Below are positions 1 to 8,422 of a stretch of DNA of 64,000 nt, piece after piece. Location: assembly GCF_030812885.1 (NCBI RefSeq), contig NZ_JAUSTO010000003.1, positions 186,001-250,000 on the forward strand, in the 5' to 3' direction. A program made the translations under genes and the position numbers. The stretch comes from Moryella indoligenes (GTDB taxonomy: Bacteria > Bacillota > Clostridia > Lachnospirales > Lachnospiraceae). The notes below the pieces were generated by a model. That model searched no databases. It was given only the letters and a program-made list of their open reading frames with translations, and was not told where the DNA came from. Within the stretch, counting starts at the first letter, position 1, and each line of letters opens with the position of its first letter.

Positions 1-1154
1 ACCTCACGCGTCGTAAGAACGAGATCTATATCATGCCCTGCATATTCTCCATAGTAGAGCTCCATCTCCCGTTCCCCCTTCTTTGCGACACAGGGCATGA
101 GGGAGACTGTATAGATCCTCTCCGGCTTTACGCCAAGCTTCTCTGCGAAGTAACTCTTCATTACCGCGCCAAACATCTGCTGCGGAGATTTCGCACTGGA
201 GAGCTGCTTTACCAGATGAGGGTACTGTGATTTGATGAAACGTACCCAGCCCGGACAACAGGAGGTGAACATGGGCTGTTCCCGTAGATCTCCCATCTTA
301 AAGCGATGCAGAAATTCACTGACCTCCTCCATGATCGTGAGATCTGCGGAAAATGCCGTGTCAAATACATAATCCGCTCCCAGTCGTTTCATCAGATCCA
401 GTATTTTTCCGACAGGTAATTCCTCCGGTGCCACCGACAAGCCCTCGCAGAGTGCTGTCCGCACTGCCGGTGCGACCTGTACCACAACAATTTTATCCGG
501 ATCCTCAACCGCATCCCAGAATTTCTCCGTGTCGTTCCGTTCTCTCAGCGCACCGGTGGGACAGTGCGTGATGCACTGGCCGCAGAGTGAACAGGCAACA
601 TCGCTTATCTTCCTGCCGCCGCGCACACCGATTGTCGTGCGGGAGCCGGTATTGGCTACATCCCACACCTTCAAATCCTGAATCTTATCACAGACCTGTA
701 TACAGCGCATACACTTAATGCACTTCTTCGTGTCCCGGATCAAAGGGAAATTCATATCCCAGGGCAGATCCTCCACCCAGCGCAGCATAGGGACATCTAT
801 AATGTTCAGGTCGTTTGCCAGCTTTTGCAGCTGACAGTTTCCGCTGCGCACACAGTTTGTGCACTGGCAATCATGCTGGGACAGTATAAATTGTATGTTA
901 TTTTTCCGTGCTCTCCTGACCTTCGGGCTGTTGGTGCGAACCACCATGCCCTCCTTCACGGTATCATTGCAGGCTGTCACAAGACGATCCATTCCCTCGA
1001 TTTCAACACAGCACACGCGACATGCCCCAATCTCATTGATTCCCTTCAGATAGCAGAGACTTGGAATCTCTATGTCGATTGTCCGCGCCGCCTCCAGTAT
1101 TGTCGTCTCCTCCGGGACGGCAAGCTGAATACCATCAATCGTAAGATTTACCAT
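1..1154 (-). CDS. [FeFe]-hydrogenase catalytic subunit, 3' part outside the window
   Basis: This gene encodes the catalytic subunit of an [FeFe]-hydrogenase, which interconverts protons and H2 in the cytoplasm. Only residues 1-384 are present because the gene runs off the left edge. In order I see an N-terminal [2Fe-2S] domain (C34, C45, C48, C62), a His-Cys3 [4Fe-4S] site (H94, C98, C101, C107), two ferredoxin clusters (C145/148/151/155 and C188/191/194/198), and two H-cluster motifs, TSCCPGW at 297-303 and MPCVAKK at 353-359. The third H-cluster motif lies outside. The ATG at 1154 follows an AGGAGG site and overlaps the stop of the upstream flavoprotein gene by 7 bases, so the two are translationally coupled. 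The GltD-like partner suggests a glutamate-synthase-linked (group A2-like) enzyme; that grouping is inference. Confidence 0.95.
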   Translation of the reverse strand, partial: MVNLTIDGIQLAVPEETTILEAARTIDIEIPSLCYLKGINEIGACRVCCVEIEGMDRLVTACNDTVKEGMVVRTNSPKVRRARKNNIQFILSQHDCQCTNCVRSGNCQLQKLANDLNIIDVPMLRWVEDLPWDMNFPLIRDTKKCIKCMRCIQVCDKIQDLKVWDVANTGSRTTIGVRGGRKISDVACSLCGQCITHCPTGALRERNDTEKFWDAVEDPDKIVVVQVAPAVRTALCEGLSVAPEELPVGKILDLMKRLGADYVFDTAFSADLTIMEEVSEFLHRFKMGDLREQPMFTSCCPGWVRFIKSQYPHLVKQLSSAKSPQQMFGAVMKSYFAEKLGVKPERIYTVSLMPCVAKKGEREMELYYGEYAGHDIDLVLTTRE

Positions 1155-2980
1155 ATTCGCGCCCTGCCTCCTTTCAGACTTCCATAGCCATAGTGGTCGC
1201 AGCGCAGGCAACGTCCCGCCTCCTGGCAGGCCTCTGCACGGCTCATACCATTCTCAACCCCCTCAAAATCATGCACACGCTCTCCTGCCTCGCGCTCTGT
1301 GAGATTCACTCTGCCACAGGGCGGCCTGTCTGCAATCTTTGGCGCAGGAATCTCCACATCACAGCCAATGCTGTGATGATAGCCCAGATATTCATCGATA
1401 TTTGCTGCGATCACCTTGCCGGCGGCCACTGCCTTAATCACGGTGGATGGACCGGATGCACAGTCGCCTCCCGCGAATACGCCCGGTATATTCTCAAAAC
1501 CGCCGAAGCGCTCACTCATGATCTTCCCACGCTCCACAGGGATACCGGCCTGACGGAAATGCTGCGACTCAATATCCTGTCCGATGGCCACAATCAGAGT
1601 CTGACAAGGCAGAAACACACTCTCCTCGCCCGTTGGCCGCACGCTCGCGCGACCATCCCTGATCTTACTGATCATCTGCGGAATCACCCATATTCCGGAA
1701 ACCCGTCCATTCTCATCCCGCTCAATCCGCTCCGGCGCCATGAGTGTCTTCACCTCGACGCCCTCTGCTATGGCCCCCTCAATTTCCGAGGGCAGTGCGG
1801 TCATATCCGCTACGCGACGCCGGTACACGATACTCACCTTTTTAGCTCCCAGACGCACTGCAGTGCGCACCGCGTCCATGGAGACATTGCCGCCACCTAT
1901 GATACATACTTCCTGACCGCTTAAATCCATGGTCGCTCTCTCACCGGTTTCCCGCAGGAATTTGACTGCGGAGATCACGCCCTCTGCCTCCTCGCCCTCG
2001 ATTCCGAGTTTCTTATCCGTACTCGCGCCTATGGTAATAAGCACTGCATCGTAGCTTGAGCGCAGGCTCTGGATCGTGATCTCCTCACCGATACGCTTTC
2101 CGTAGATTACCTCCACCCCGGTCTTCAGAATGGCGTTAATGTCCTCATCCAGTCTGTCCTTTGGCAGGCGATAGTTTGGAATGCCGTAGCGCAGCATCCC
2201 CCCAAGCTTCTCACGCATCTCAAAAAGCGTAGTCTGATGTCCCATCAGCTGCAAGTAGTACGCTGCACTCAGTCCTCCGGGGCCGCCACCTACAATCGCA
2301 ATCTTCTTACCTGTGGAGGCCGCACACGCCGGCGGCTCCACCTCACCCGCATTGTCTGAGGCCACGCGCTTCAGACCACGGATATTAATGGGGCTGTCTA
2401 TGATATTCCTCCGGCAACGTGCCTCACAGGGATGCTCACAGATAAAGGCACAGGTCGTCGGGAAAGGATTGTCCTTTCGGATCAGGCGAACTGCGTCCGC
2501 ATATCTTCCCTCCGCAACCAGCGCCACATAGCCCGGGACGTCCACATGCGCAGGACAGAGCTCCACGCAGGGCACCGGATCCTTAGGCTGACACAGACAG
2601 CGGCGATTCTTCACATGAGACTCATAGTCATCTCTGCAACCGCGCAATGCGTTCAGTACCTGCTGGCCCGCCTCATAGCCAATGGCACAATCCGCACTCT
2701 CACAAATTGACACTGCCAGCTCCTCGATGAGATCCAGCGTCTCCATGGTCGCAATCCCGTTCATAACATCCGTGTGGAGATTTTTCAGCTGCCACACACC
2801 GATGCGGCACGGGATACACTTGCCACATGATGCGGTACGGCATAGCTCCAGAAAGGCACGGGTGATGTCAACGGGACAAAGGCCCGATGGACTTGATTCT
2901 ATCCGTCGCTCCAAATCCTGATAGAGCTGCTCTATCACAAGCCGCGGTCTTGATGGCACGTCAAGTTCCAATCTGCTCAT
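1148..2980 (-). CDS. GltD-like FAD/NAD(P) oxidoreductase with NuoF-type Fe-S head
   Basis: This 610-residue flavoprotein probably moves electrons between NAD(P)H and the Fe-S chain of the hydrogenase encoded just downstream. The N-terminal ~120 residues carry the NuoF-type [4Fe-4S] motif SCGKCIPCRIG (C52, C55, C58) with a likely fourth ligand at C98. Next comes a glutamate-synthase-small-subunit-like part with two Cys-rich cluster motifs (about residues 128-195), an FAD dinucleotide fold (IVGGGPGGLSAA, near 230) and an NAD(P) fold (IIGGGNVSMDA, near 362). The C-terminal RCLRCDHYGYG is typical of hydrogenase-linked GltD homologues. There is no FMN or NADH domain of NuoF, so this is not a full NuoF. 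It starts at ATG 2980 after GAGGAG and has its own strong promoter. Participation in electron bifurcation is inference. Confidence 0.9.
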   Translation of the reverse strand: MSRLELDVPSRPRLVIEQLYQDLERRIESSPSGLCPVDITRAFLELCRTASCGKCIPCRIGVWQLKNLHTDVMNGIATMETLDLIEELAVSICESADCAIGYEAGQQVLNALRGCRDDYESHVKNRRCLCQPKDPVPCVELCPAHVDVPGYVALVAEGRYADAVRLIRKDNPFPTTCAFICEHPCEARCRRNIIDSPINIRGLKRVASDNAGEVEPPACAASTGKKIAIVGGGPGGLSAAYYLQLMGHQTTLFEMREKLGGMLRYGIPNYRLPKDRLDEDINAILKTGVEVIYGKRIGEEITIQSLRSSYDAVLITIGASTDKKLGIEGEEAEGVISAVKFLRETGERATMDLSGQEVCIIGGGNVSMDAVRTAVRLGAKKVSIVYRRRVADMTALPSEIEGAIAEGVEVKTLMAPERIERDENGRVSGIWVIPQMISKIRDGRASVRPTGEESVFLPCQTLIVAIGQDIESQHFRQAGIPVERGKIMSERFGGFENIPGVFAGGDCASGPSTVIKAVAAGKVIAANIDEYLGYHHSIGCDVEIPAPKIADRPPCGRVNLTEREAGERVHDFEGVENGMSRAEACQEAGRCLRCDHYGYGSLKGGRARIW

Positions 2981-3082
2981 ACTGCACTCCTCTCATGATT
3001 TATGCGAAGCGCCTGGCTGTGCTGTAATTTCGTGGACACCTCAGCTTTTACCGCACCTTCCCACAGGACACTCACGTCTTCT

Positions 3083-3111
3083 ATTGTATAAAACACACAA
3101 GGAATGTGCAA
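3083..3111 (-). promoter_or_regulatory. sigma-A promoter of the flavoprotein-hydrogenase operon
   Basis: Read on the minus strand, a -35 box TTGCAC (3106-3111) and a -10 box TACAAT (3083-3088) are separated by exactly 17 bases. The predicted start is near 3076, giving a leader of about 95 bases. A short inverted repeat GTCAA-N4-TTGAC (3117-3130) sits just upstream of the -35. Confidence 0.75.
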
Positions 3112-3116
3112 GAATA

Positions 3117-3130
3117 GTCAATTTTTTGAC
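3117..3130. promoter_or_regulatory. inverted repeat GTCAA-N4-TTGAC, possible operator
   Basis: This perfect 5-base inverted repeat with a 4-base AT spacer lies directly upstream of the -35 box of the hydrogenase operon. A longer version of the same half-site (TTGTCAA/TTGACAA) overlaps the -35 of the butyryl-CoA operon at 13640-13659. A redox regulator such as Rex is conceivable, but the half-site differs from the known consensus and the spacing varies. Confidence 0.3.
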
Positions 3131-3317
3131 ACTTTTTGAAAGTACAGTGTCGTGTGAGCTGCTGCAGGCGACGAGACAGTTTTGCAGTAAACACTGCCTG
3201 TCATATCCCTTTGACTGTGAGGATCTGTCTGAATGTGTTTGAATATATTGGCCTGACAGGCTATGATATGCTCAGTAGCCATGTTGCGCTCTATCTGCTA
3301 ATAAGGGAGGGTATTGC
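3131..3317. other. leader region of aspA without a clear promoter
   Basis: This is the aspA side of the 337-base divergent gap. It holds short inverted repeats (for example GCCTG-A-CAGGC near 3253) and TTGAC-like hexamers, but I could not place a -35/-10 pair with good spacing. No gene is visible here. Confidence 0.4.
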
Positions 3318-4757
3318 ATGCATCAACCAACAACTGATAAGAAGACATATCGCATCGAGCAGGATTCCATTGGTACGAAAGAAGTTCCAGCCAGTGCCTA
3401 TTATGGTGTGCAATCTCTGCGCGCCAAGGAGAACTTTCCCATATCCGCTACGCGTCTGCACCCGGAGATGATACGGAACCTCGCCCGGCTCAAGAAGGCC
3501 TGCGCCATCACAAATGCTGAGGCCGGTGTTCTGGATCTGACAATTGCCGAGGCCATTCAGCGCGCCTGTGATCTGATTATCGCCGGAAAATACCACGAGG
3601 ATTTCATAGTGGATCCCATTCAGGGCAGTGCAGGCACCTCGATCAACATGAATGCAAATGAGGTCATTGCCAATATCTCCATAGAATTACTCGGCGGCAC
3701 ACTGGGAGACTACGCTGTAGTACATCCCAATGACCACGTGAATTTCGGTCAGTCCACCAATGATGTCATTCCCACCGCCGGCAAGATGACCACACTGGTG
3801 CTGCTTCAGGATCTGGAAAAGAAACTTCATCGGCTTGAGACTGCACTGCGCGTGAAGGAGAGTGAGTTTGACCACATATTAAAAATGGGGCGTACACAGC
3901 TGGAGGACGCGGTTCCCATCCGCCTAGGTCAGGAATTCGGGGCTTATGCCTCTGCTGTGGAGCGCAGCTTAAGTCGCCTGCGCCGGAATGAGAGCGAACT
4001 CCGCGTCATCAATATGGGCGCAACCGCCATCGGCACCGGCCTGAATGCGGATCTCCACTACTTCCACAACATCGCCCCCATTCTCTCCCAGGTAACGGGT
4101 ACAGAATTTACACAGGCTGAGGATCTGATCGACGCCACTCAAAATATTGACTGCTTTGCTGCAGTGTCGAGTGCTGTGCGAAATGCTGCGATTGCTGTCT
4201 CAAAACTCGCCAATGACCTGCGCCTCATGTCCTCAGGCCCACGCACCGGCATGGGAGAGATCAATCTTCCTGCAAAACAGAACGGCTCCTCTATCATGCC
4301 CGGCAAAGTTAATCCTGTCATTCCCGAGGTTGTGAGTCAGGTAGCCTTTCGTATCATCGGCTTCGATGTCACCATTGCAATGGCCGCTGAGGCGGGGCAG
4401 CTGGAACTGAATGCCTTCGAGCCCGTCGTCTTTGACAGCCTCTTCCAATCTATTGATCAGATGGGAAATGCTGTTGATACTTTAATTGACAACTGCATTG
4501 TTGGCATCACTGCAAATGAAGATCACTGCCGGGAGATGGTGAACAACAGCATCGGTACAGTCACCGCCCTCTGCCCCCACATCGGTTACACAGAGGCCGC
4601 TGACATCGCAAAGGAAGCGCTAAAAACGCACGTTCCTGTGAGCAGGCTCGTCGTGGAAAAGGGCATACTCTCTGAAGAGGAGCTGGCAGTCATCATGGAT
4701 CCCTACGAGATGACGAAACCGGGAATCTCCGGAAAAGAGCTGCTGCATAAGGGTTGA
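3318..4757 (+). CDS. aspA: aspartate ammonia-lyase (aspartase)
   Basis: AspA deaminates L-aspartate to fumarate and ammonia in the cytoplasm. The 479-residue length is normal for the family. The fumarase/aspartase signature GSSIMPGKVNP is present near residue 320, as are the substrate-binding blocks GSAGTSINMNANEV and GQSTNDVIPTA. TALCPHIGYTEAADIAKEAL near the C-terminus is typical of aspartase. Class II fumarase is the alternative, but the SIGTKEVPASAYYGVQSLRA start favours aspartase. The ATG follows a GGGAGG site. The gene stands alone, divergent from the hydrogenase operon and convergent with an NSS transporter, with hairpins at 4791-4900 ending both. Fumarate could serve as electron acceptor or biosynthetic precursor. 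Confidence 0.95.
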   Translation: MHQPTTDKKTYRIEQDSIGTKEVPASAYYGVQSLRAKENFPISATRLHPEMIRNLARLKKACAITNAEAGVLDLTIAEAIQRACDLIIAGKYHEDFIVDPIQGSAGTSINMNANEVIANISIELLGGTLGDYAVVHPNDHVNFGQSTNDVIPTAGKMTTLVLLQDLEKKLHRLETALRVKESEFDHILKMGRTQLEDAVPIRLGQEFGAYASAVERSLSRLRRNESELRVINMGATAIGTGLNADLHYFHNIAPILSQVTGTEFTQAEDLIDATQNIDCFAAVSSAVRNAAIAVSKLANDLRLMSSGPRTGMGEINLPAKQNGSSIMPGKVNPVIPEVVSQVAFRIIGFDVTIAMAAEAGQLELNAFEPVVFDSLFQSIDQMGNAVDTLIDNCIVGITANEDHCREMVNNSIGTVTALCPHIGYTEAADIAKEALKTHVPVSRLVVEKGILSEEELAVIMDPYEMTKPGISGKELLHKG

Positions 4758-4790
4758 CACCACAGGAGGCACATACTGTTCTCTATAGCA

Positions 4791-4829
4791 AACAGGCCTG
4801 CATCCCGAAATCCGGGACGCAGGCCTGTT
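4791..4829. terminator. hairpin between aspA and the NSS transporter gene
   Basis: An 11-base arm AACAGGCCTGC (4791-4801) pairs with GCAGGCCTGTT (4819-4829). After one mismatch the stem continues as TCCCG/CGGGA with a 5-base loop. No U-run follows on the plus strand, so it probably works together with the next hairpin. Confidence 0.7.
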
Positions 4830-4873
4830 GCATTGTACCATCTCGCTTCCGCTCGATGAGTTTTCTCGTCAAA

Positions 4874-4900
4874 ACTCCTCCCGCACAAGCGCGGAGGAGT
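4874..4900. terminator. second hairpin, likely bidirectional terminator
   Basis: ACTCCTCC-CGC pairs with GCG-C-GGAGGAGT around an ACAA loop. It is followed by CTTTCC on the plus strand and by TTTTGAC on the minus strand, so it can end both convergent transcripts. Confidence 0.7.
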
Positions 4901-4922
4901 CTTTCCTCGTTATTTACCACAT

Positions 4923-6275
4923 TTATTGCAGCCCCTGCACCAGAATCACAAGAATCAGGAGCGGCAGGACAAAACGGAAGTAATTCTTCCAGAGCGGAGA
5001 CATTTTCAGACCCTCGCCTGTATTGGCCTCTTTTAGATAGTTGTCAAAGCCCCAGCCCCACTTCGTGACACAGAACAGAAGGAAGACGAGGGAGCCCAAC
5101 GGCAGCAGAAGGTTCGAGACAATGAAGTCCTCGCTGTCCAGCACATCTCTTCCGCCGATGAGATGCACATCGCTCCAGAGATTATAACCCAGCACACAGG
5201 GAATACTCGCAATCAGGATGAAGCTGCAGCAGATCAGCACAGACTTCTTTCTGTCCCAGCCGAAATTGTCAATGCAGTTCGCGAGCAGATTTTCAAAAAC
5301 TGCAATAACGGTCGAGAAGCTCGCAAAGGTCATGAAGAGGAAGAAGAGCGTCCCCCACAGTCTGCCTCCCGCCATATTGACAAATACGCGCGGCAGAGTC
5401 ATAAAGATAAGCGCCGGGCCGGAATTGGTCTCCACACCGTAGCTGAAACAGGCCGGAAAGATGACCAGACCACTAGCCAGCGCGATGAAAGTATCCAGCA
5501 CACAGATCCAGGCCGCCTCGCCCGCGAGGCTCTTTTCCTTCCCCATATAGCTTCCAAAGATCTCCATTGCACCGACACCGAGACTCAGGGTGAAGAAGGA
5601 CTGATTCATCGCCGCGGTGATCACCTTGCCTAGGCCCTGCTCCGCTGCCCTCCCGGCGTCCGGCAACAGGTAAAAGCGCACGCCTTCTGCGGCTCCCGGA
5701 AGCATGAGACTGTGTCCCGCCAGCACCAGAATGAGTCCCAGCAGACCGCACATCATCACCTTGGTGACACGCTCCAGGCCCTTCTGAAGGCCCAGAGAAC
5801 AGATCAAAAAGCCGCTCAGCACCGTGACAGTCATAAAAAGGCCCATTTCCATGGGATTCGCCAGCATATCGACGAAAACGCTGTCCACTGCCTCCGTCTG
5901 TATGCCTCTGAAGCTTCCGGCCAAAAACTTCACGAAGTAAGCGAGCATCCAGCCGGAGACAGTCGTGTAGTACATCATCAGGATGATGCAGCCAGCCAGC
6001 GCGAACCAGCCGTGAATATGCCACTTTGATCCCTTGGGCTCAAGTGCCTTATAGCCCAGCACCGCGCTCTTTCCCGACGCGCGTCCCACAGCAAATTCCA
6101 TCGTGAGTATGGGAAGCCCCATGATAATCAGAAAGAGCAGATAGAACAGGACAAAGATACCTCCCCCATTCGCCCCGGTAACATAGGGAAACTTCCATAC
6201 ATTTCCGATACCAATTGCACAGCCTGCACTGACCAGAATGAAGCCAATGCGGGACTTAAAATTTTCGCGGTCCAT
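4923..6275 (-). CDS. sodium-dependent amino-acid transporter, NSS/SNF family
   Basis: This membrane protein should import an amino acid with Na+. The start of the protein, SRIGFILVSAGCAIGIGNVWKFPYVTGANGGG, is the classic TM1 signature of the neurotransmitter:sodium symporter family, with the unwound substrate/Na+ site and the conserved NGGG. I count about eleven to twelve hydrophobic segments in 450 residues, the usual bacterial size. I chose the ATG at 6275, which follows GGGGGTG; an upstream in-frame start would add 14 residues lacking a binding site. The gene follows hbd1 after 62 bases and may be cotranscribed with it. The substrate cannot be read from the sequence; aromatic or branched amino acids are common for bacterial relatives. 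Confidence 0.9.
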   Translation of the reverse strand: MDRENFKSRIGFILVSAGCAIGIGNVWKFPYVTGANGGGIFVLFYLLFLIIMGLPILTMEFAVGRASGKSAVLGYKALEPKGSKWHIHGWFALAGCIILMMYYTTVSGWMLAYFVKFLAGSFRGIQTEAVDSVFVDMLANPMEMGLFMTVTVLSGFLICSLGLQKGLERVTKVMMCGLLGLILVLAGHSLMLPGAAEGVRFYLLPDAGRAAEQGLGKVITAAMNQSFFTLSLGVGAMEIFGSYMGKEKSLAGEAAWICVLDTFIALASGLVIFPACFSYGVETNSGPALIFMTLPRVFVNMAGGRLWGTLFFLFMTFASFSTVIAVFENLLANCIDNFGWDRKKSVLICCSFILIASIPCVLGYNLWSDVHLIGGRDVLDSEDFIVSNLLLPLGSLVFLLFCVTKWGWGFDNYLKEANTGEGLKMSPLWKNYFRFVLPLLILVILVQGLQ

Positions 6276-6337
6276 GGAACACCCCCAAAAAATGATAATG
6301 GTGCAAGTGTAGCACAAATTAGCATTTCATGGAAGCC

Positions 6338-7180
6338 TTATTTCTCCGGATAGGAGTAAAAGCCCTGTCCGCTCTTTCTTCCCAGCCTGCCGCCGCGCAC
6401 CATTTTTCTGAGCAGTGGATGCGGGCGATACTTCGGATCTCCTGTCTCAGCCTGCAGCACCTGCATGATCTTCAGTACGACATCGAGTCCGATCAGATCT
6501 CCGAGCGCCAGCGGTCCCATGGGGTGATTGGCCCCGAGCCGCATTGCCTCGTCAATTCTGTCCACCGGGACATCATTTTCTGCATAAATGCCAATCGCCT
6601 CATTGATCATCGGAATCAGAATGCGATCCACGACAAAGCCTGCGAACTCCGGCATCTGCAGCGGTCTCTTTCCAATATCCTCTGCAATCGCACTGACCTT
6701 ATCGGCAATTTCCTGCGGTGTATTCATGCCTACGCAGATCTCAATCAGCCTCATGACCGGAGCCGGATTGAAGAAATGCATCCCGATGACAGGACGGTCA
6801 AGCCCCTGGCTCAGCTCCGTGATGGAGAGCGAGCTCGTATTGGTTGCAAAAATACAGTCCTTCTTGCAAATTCCCTCCAGCTCCCTGAATATATCCTTCT
6901 TGACCTGCATATCCTCAACGGAGGCCTCAACCACAAGATCGCACTCAAGGCAGAGATATTTCGTACCGGTTCGTATATTTCCCATGATACGATCCATCTC
7001 CTCCTGGGAGATTCTGCCGCGATCCACTCTGTCCTTAAGCCGTGCCTCAATTCGCCGCTTTCCTCTTCCGGCAACCAGCTCATTGACATCACAGAGATAC
7101 ACCTCATATCCGTCTGCCTGGGCAAAGGTCTGTGCGATACCCCCACCCATAGTTCCGGAACCAATGACTCCGACCTTCAT
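6338..7180 (-). CDS. hbd: 3-hydroxybutyryl-CoA dehydrogenase, copy 1 (outside the butyryl-CoA operon)
   Basis: It catalyses the NAD(P)H-dependent reduction of acetoacetyl-CoA to 3-hydroxybutyryl-CoA. The Rossmann motif GVIGSGTMGGGIAQ opens the protein, the catalytic His lies in GMHFFNPAPVMRL, and the C-terminal dimerisation half contains NHPMGPLALGDLIGLD. I start at ATG 7180, seven bases after AAGGAGG, giving 280 residues. A GTG six bases upstream sits too close to that site. It is very similar along its length to the copy at 10526-11359. It lies after the terminator of the main operon, so it needs its own promoter in 7187-7290; I see only a weak candidate there (TTGTTA at 7263-7268, TACTTT at 7240-7245). 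It may be cotranscribed with the NSS transporter. Confidence 0.93.
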   Translation of the reverse strand: MKVGVIGSGTMGGGIAQTFAQADGYEVYLCDVNELVAGRGKRRIEARLKDRVDRGRISQEEMDRIMGNIRTGTKYLCLECDLVVEASVEDMQVKKDIFRELEGICKKDCIFATNTSSLSITELSQGLDRPVIGMHFFNPAPVMRLIEICVGMNTPQEIADKVSAIAEDIGKRPLQMPEFAGFVVDRILIPMINEAIGIYAENDVPVDRIDEAMRLGANHPMGPLALGDLIGLDVVLKIMQVLQAETGDPKYRPHPLLRKMVRGGRLGRKSGQGFYSYPEK

Positions 7181-7290
7181 AGACACTCCTCCTTTGATAG
7201 AAACTATAATTAGTTAAAATTCTAGGAAAATTTCGGACAAAAGTAAAGCTAAGTCTTTTTATTAACAAGAGTATCAATAAAGCATCGCAA

Positions 7291-7323
7291 CAAAAAAGGC
7301 CACTGCATTCATATGCAATGGCC
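7291..7323 (-). terminator. rho-independent terminator of the butyryl-CoA operon
   Basis: On the minus strand, GGCCATTGCAT and ATGCAGTGGCC form an 11-position stem with one mismatch and a 4-base loop (7298-7323), followed directly by six U residues (7292-7297). It lies about 20 bases after the etfA stop. Confidence 0.9.
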
Positions 7324-7342
7324 CCTCTCAATTTTTTTATGA

Positions 7343-8395
7343 TTACTGTTTTGCTGCGATAAACGCACTGATCTCCTTTGCCAACGCCGGAACGATCTTG
7401 TTCAGATCGCCGACGATGCCGATATCTGCCACATCAAAGATCGGAGCGTCCTCATCCTTATTGATCGCAATGATGAGATCGGACTCCTCCATACCTGCCA
7501 GATGCTGGATCGCACCAGAGATACCGCAGGCAATGTACACCTGAGGACGAACGGTCTTTCCTGTCTGTCCGACCTGAAGATCCTTCGGCTTCCAGCCCGC
7601 ATCAACCACCGCACGGGAGCAGGAGACCTCTCCGCCGATTGCCTTTGCGAGATCCTCAAGAATCTTGAAGTTCTCAGGACTTCCTACACCGCGGCCGCCG
7701 GATACGAGGATCTTTGCGTCCATAATGTCAACGGTATCGCTGATCTTCTTGACGACCTCAAGAATCTCAACATACTTCTCATTCGGAGTGAAGCCCGGGT
7801 TGAACTTCACAACATCGCACTTTCTGCCTTCCTGCTTCTCTCTCTTCTGCATAACACCCGGGCGAACAGTCGCCATCTGCGGACGGTTGTTCGGGCAGGC
7901 GATGGTTGCGATCGTGTTTCCGCCAAAAGCCGGACGGGTCATGAGCAGCTGATTATGCTTCTGCTCGTGCTCCTTGCCCGGAACGACAACCAGCGGGAAA
8001 TCACCGATATCAAGCTTCGTGCAGTCCGCAGTAAGTCCGGTAGCGACTCTCGCGGAGACGCTCGGACCGAGGTCACGACCGATCGGTGTAGCACCGATCA
8101 GAACGATCTCCGGCTTGTAGGTATTGATCACCTCGGAGAGTGCATGGGTGTACGGCTCTGTTCTGTACTCCTTGAGCTCCGGATCGTCCACCACAATAAC
8201 CGTATCTGCACCGTACTCCGCGAGCTCCTTGACCTGCTCCTCCATCTCAGAACCGATCAGAACTGCGGTAACCTCTGTCTTCAGATCTGCTGCCAGATCC
8301 TTTGCTTTGCCGATTAACTCAAATGCGATACCACTGATTCTGCCATCGACCTGCTCGGCAAAGATATATACTCCCTTATATTCTTCTAAGTTCAT
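7343..8395 (-). CDS. etfA: electron transfer flavoprotein alpha subunit
   Basis: EtfA binds FAD and, with EtfB, passes electrons to butyryl-CoA dehydrogenase. In clostridial Bcd-Etf complexes the pair bifurcates NADH electrons to crotonyl-CoA and ferredoxin. The 350-residue protein has the N-terminal ETF domain and the C-terminal FAD-binding domain, with the conserved block LVSGGRGVGSPENFKILEDLA followed by GEVSCSRAVVDAGW, GQTGKTVRPQVYIACGISGAIQHLAGM and IIAINKDEDAPIFDVADIGIVGD. The ATG follows GTGAGGG. It is the last gene of the operon, 27 bases after etfB, and is followed by a strong terminator. Bifurcation is expected from the context but not proven by the sequence. Confidence 0.96.
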   Translation of the reverse strand: MNLEEYKGVYIFAEQVDGRISGIAFELIGKAKDLAADLKTEVTAVLIGSEMEEQVKELAEYGADTVIVVDDPELKEYRTEPYTHALSEVINTYKPEIVLIGATPIGRDLGPSVSARVATGLTADCTKLDIGDFPLVVVPGKEHEQKHNQLLMTRPAFGGNTIATIACPNNRPQMATVRPGVMQKREKQEGRKCDVVKFNPGFTPNEKYVEILEVVKKISDTVDIMDAKILVSGGRGVGSPENFKILEDLAKAIGGEVSCSRAVVDAGWKPKDLQVGQTGKTVRPQVYIACGISGAIQHLAGMEESDLIIAINKDEDAPIFDVADIGIVGDLNKIVPALAKEISAFIAAKQ

Positions 8396-8422
8396 TTTTC
8401 CCTCACCACTTTTCAGATTATT

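Noticed and set aside
1193..1924. Plus-strand frame of 243 codons opposite the flavoprotein gene
   Set aside because: It is antisense to a gene with intact FAD and NAD folds and shows no domain of its own.
3136..3471. Plus-strand frame spanning the aspA leader
   Set aside because: It runs into aspA out of frame, has no initiation site, and aspA itself has a proper start at 3318.
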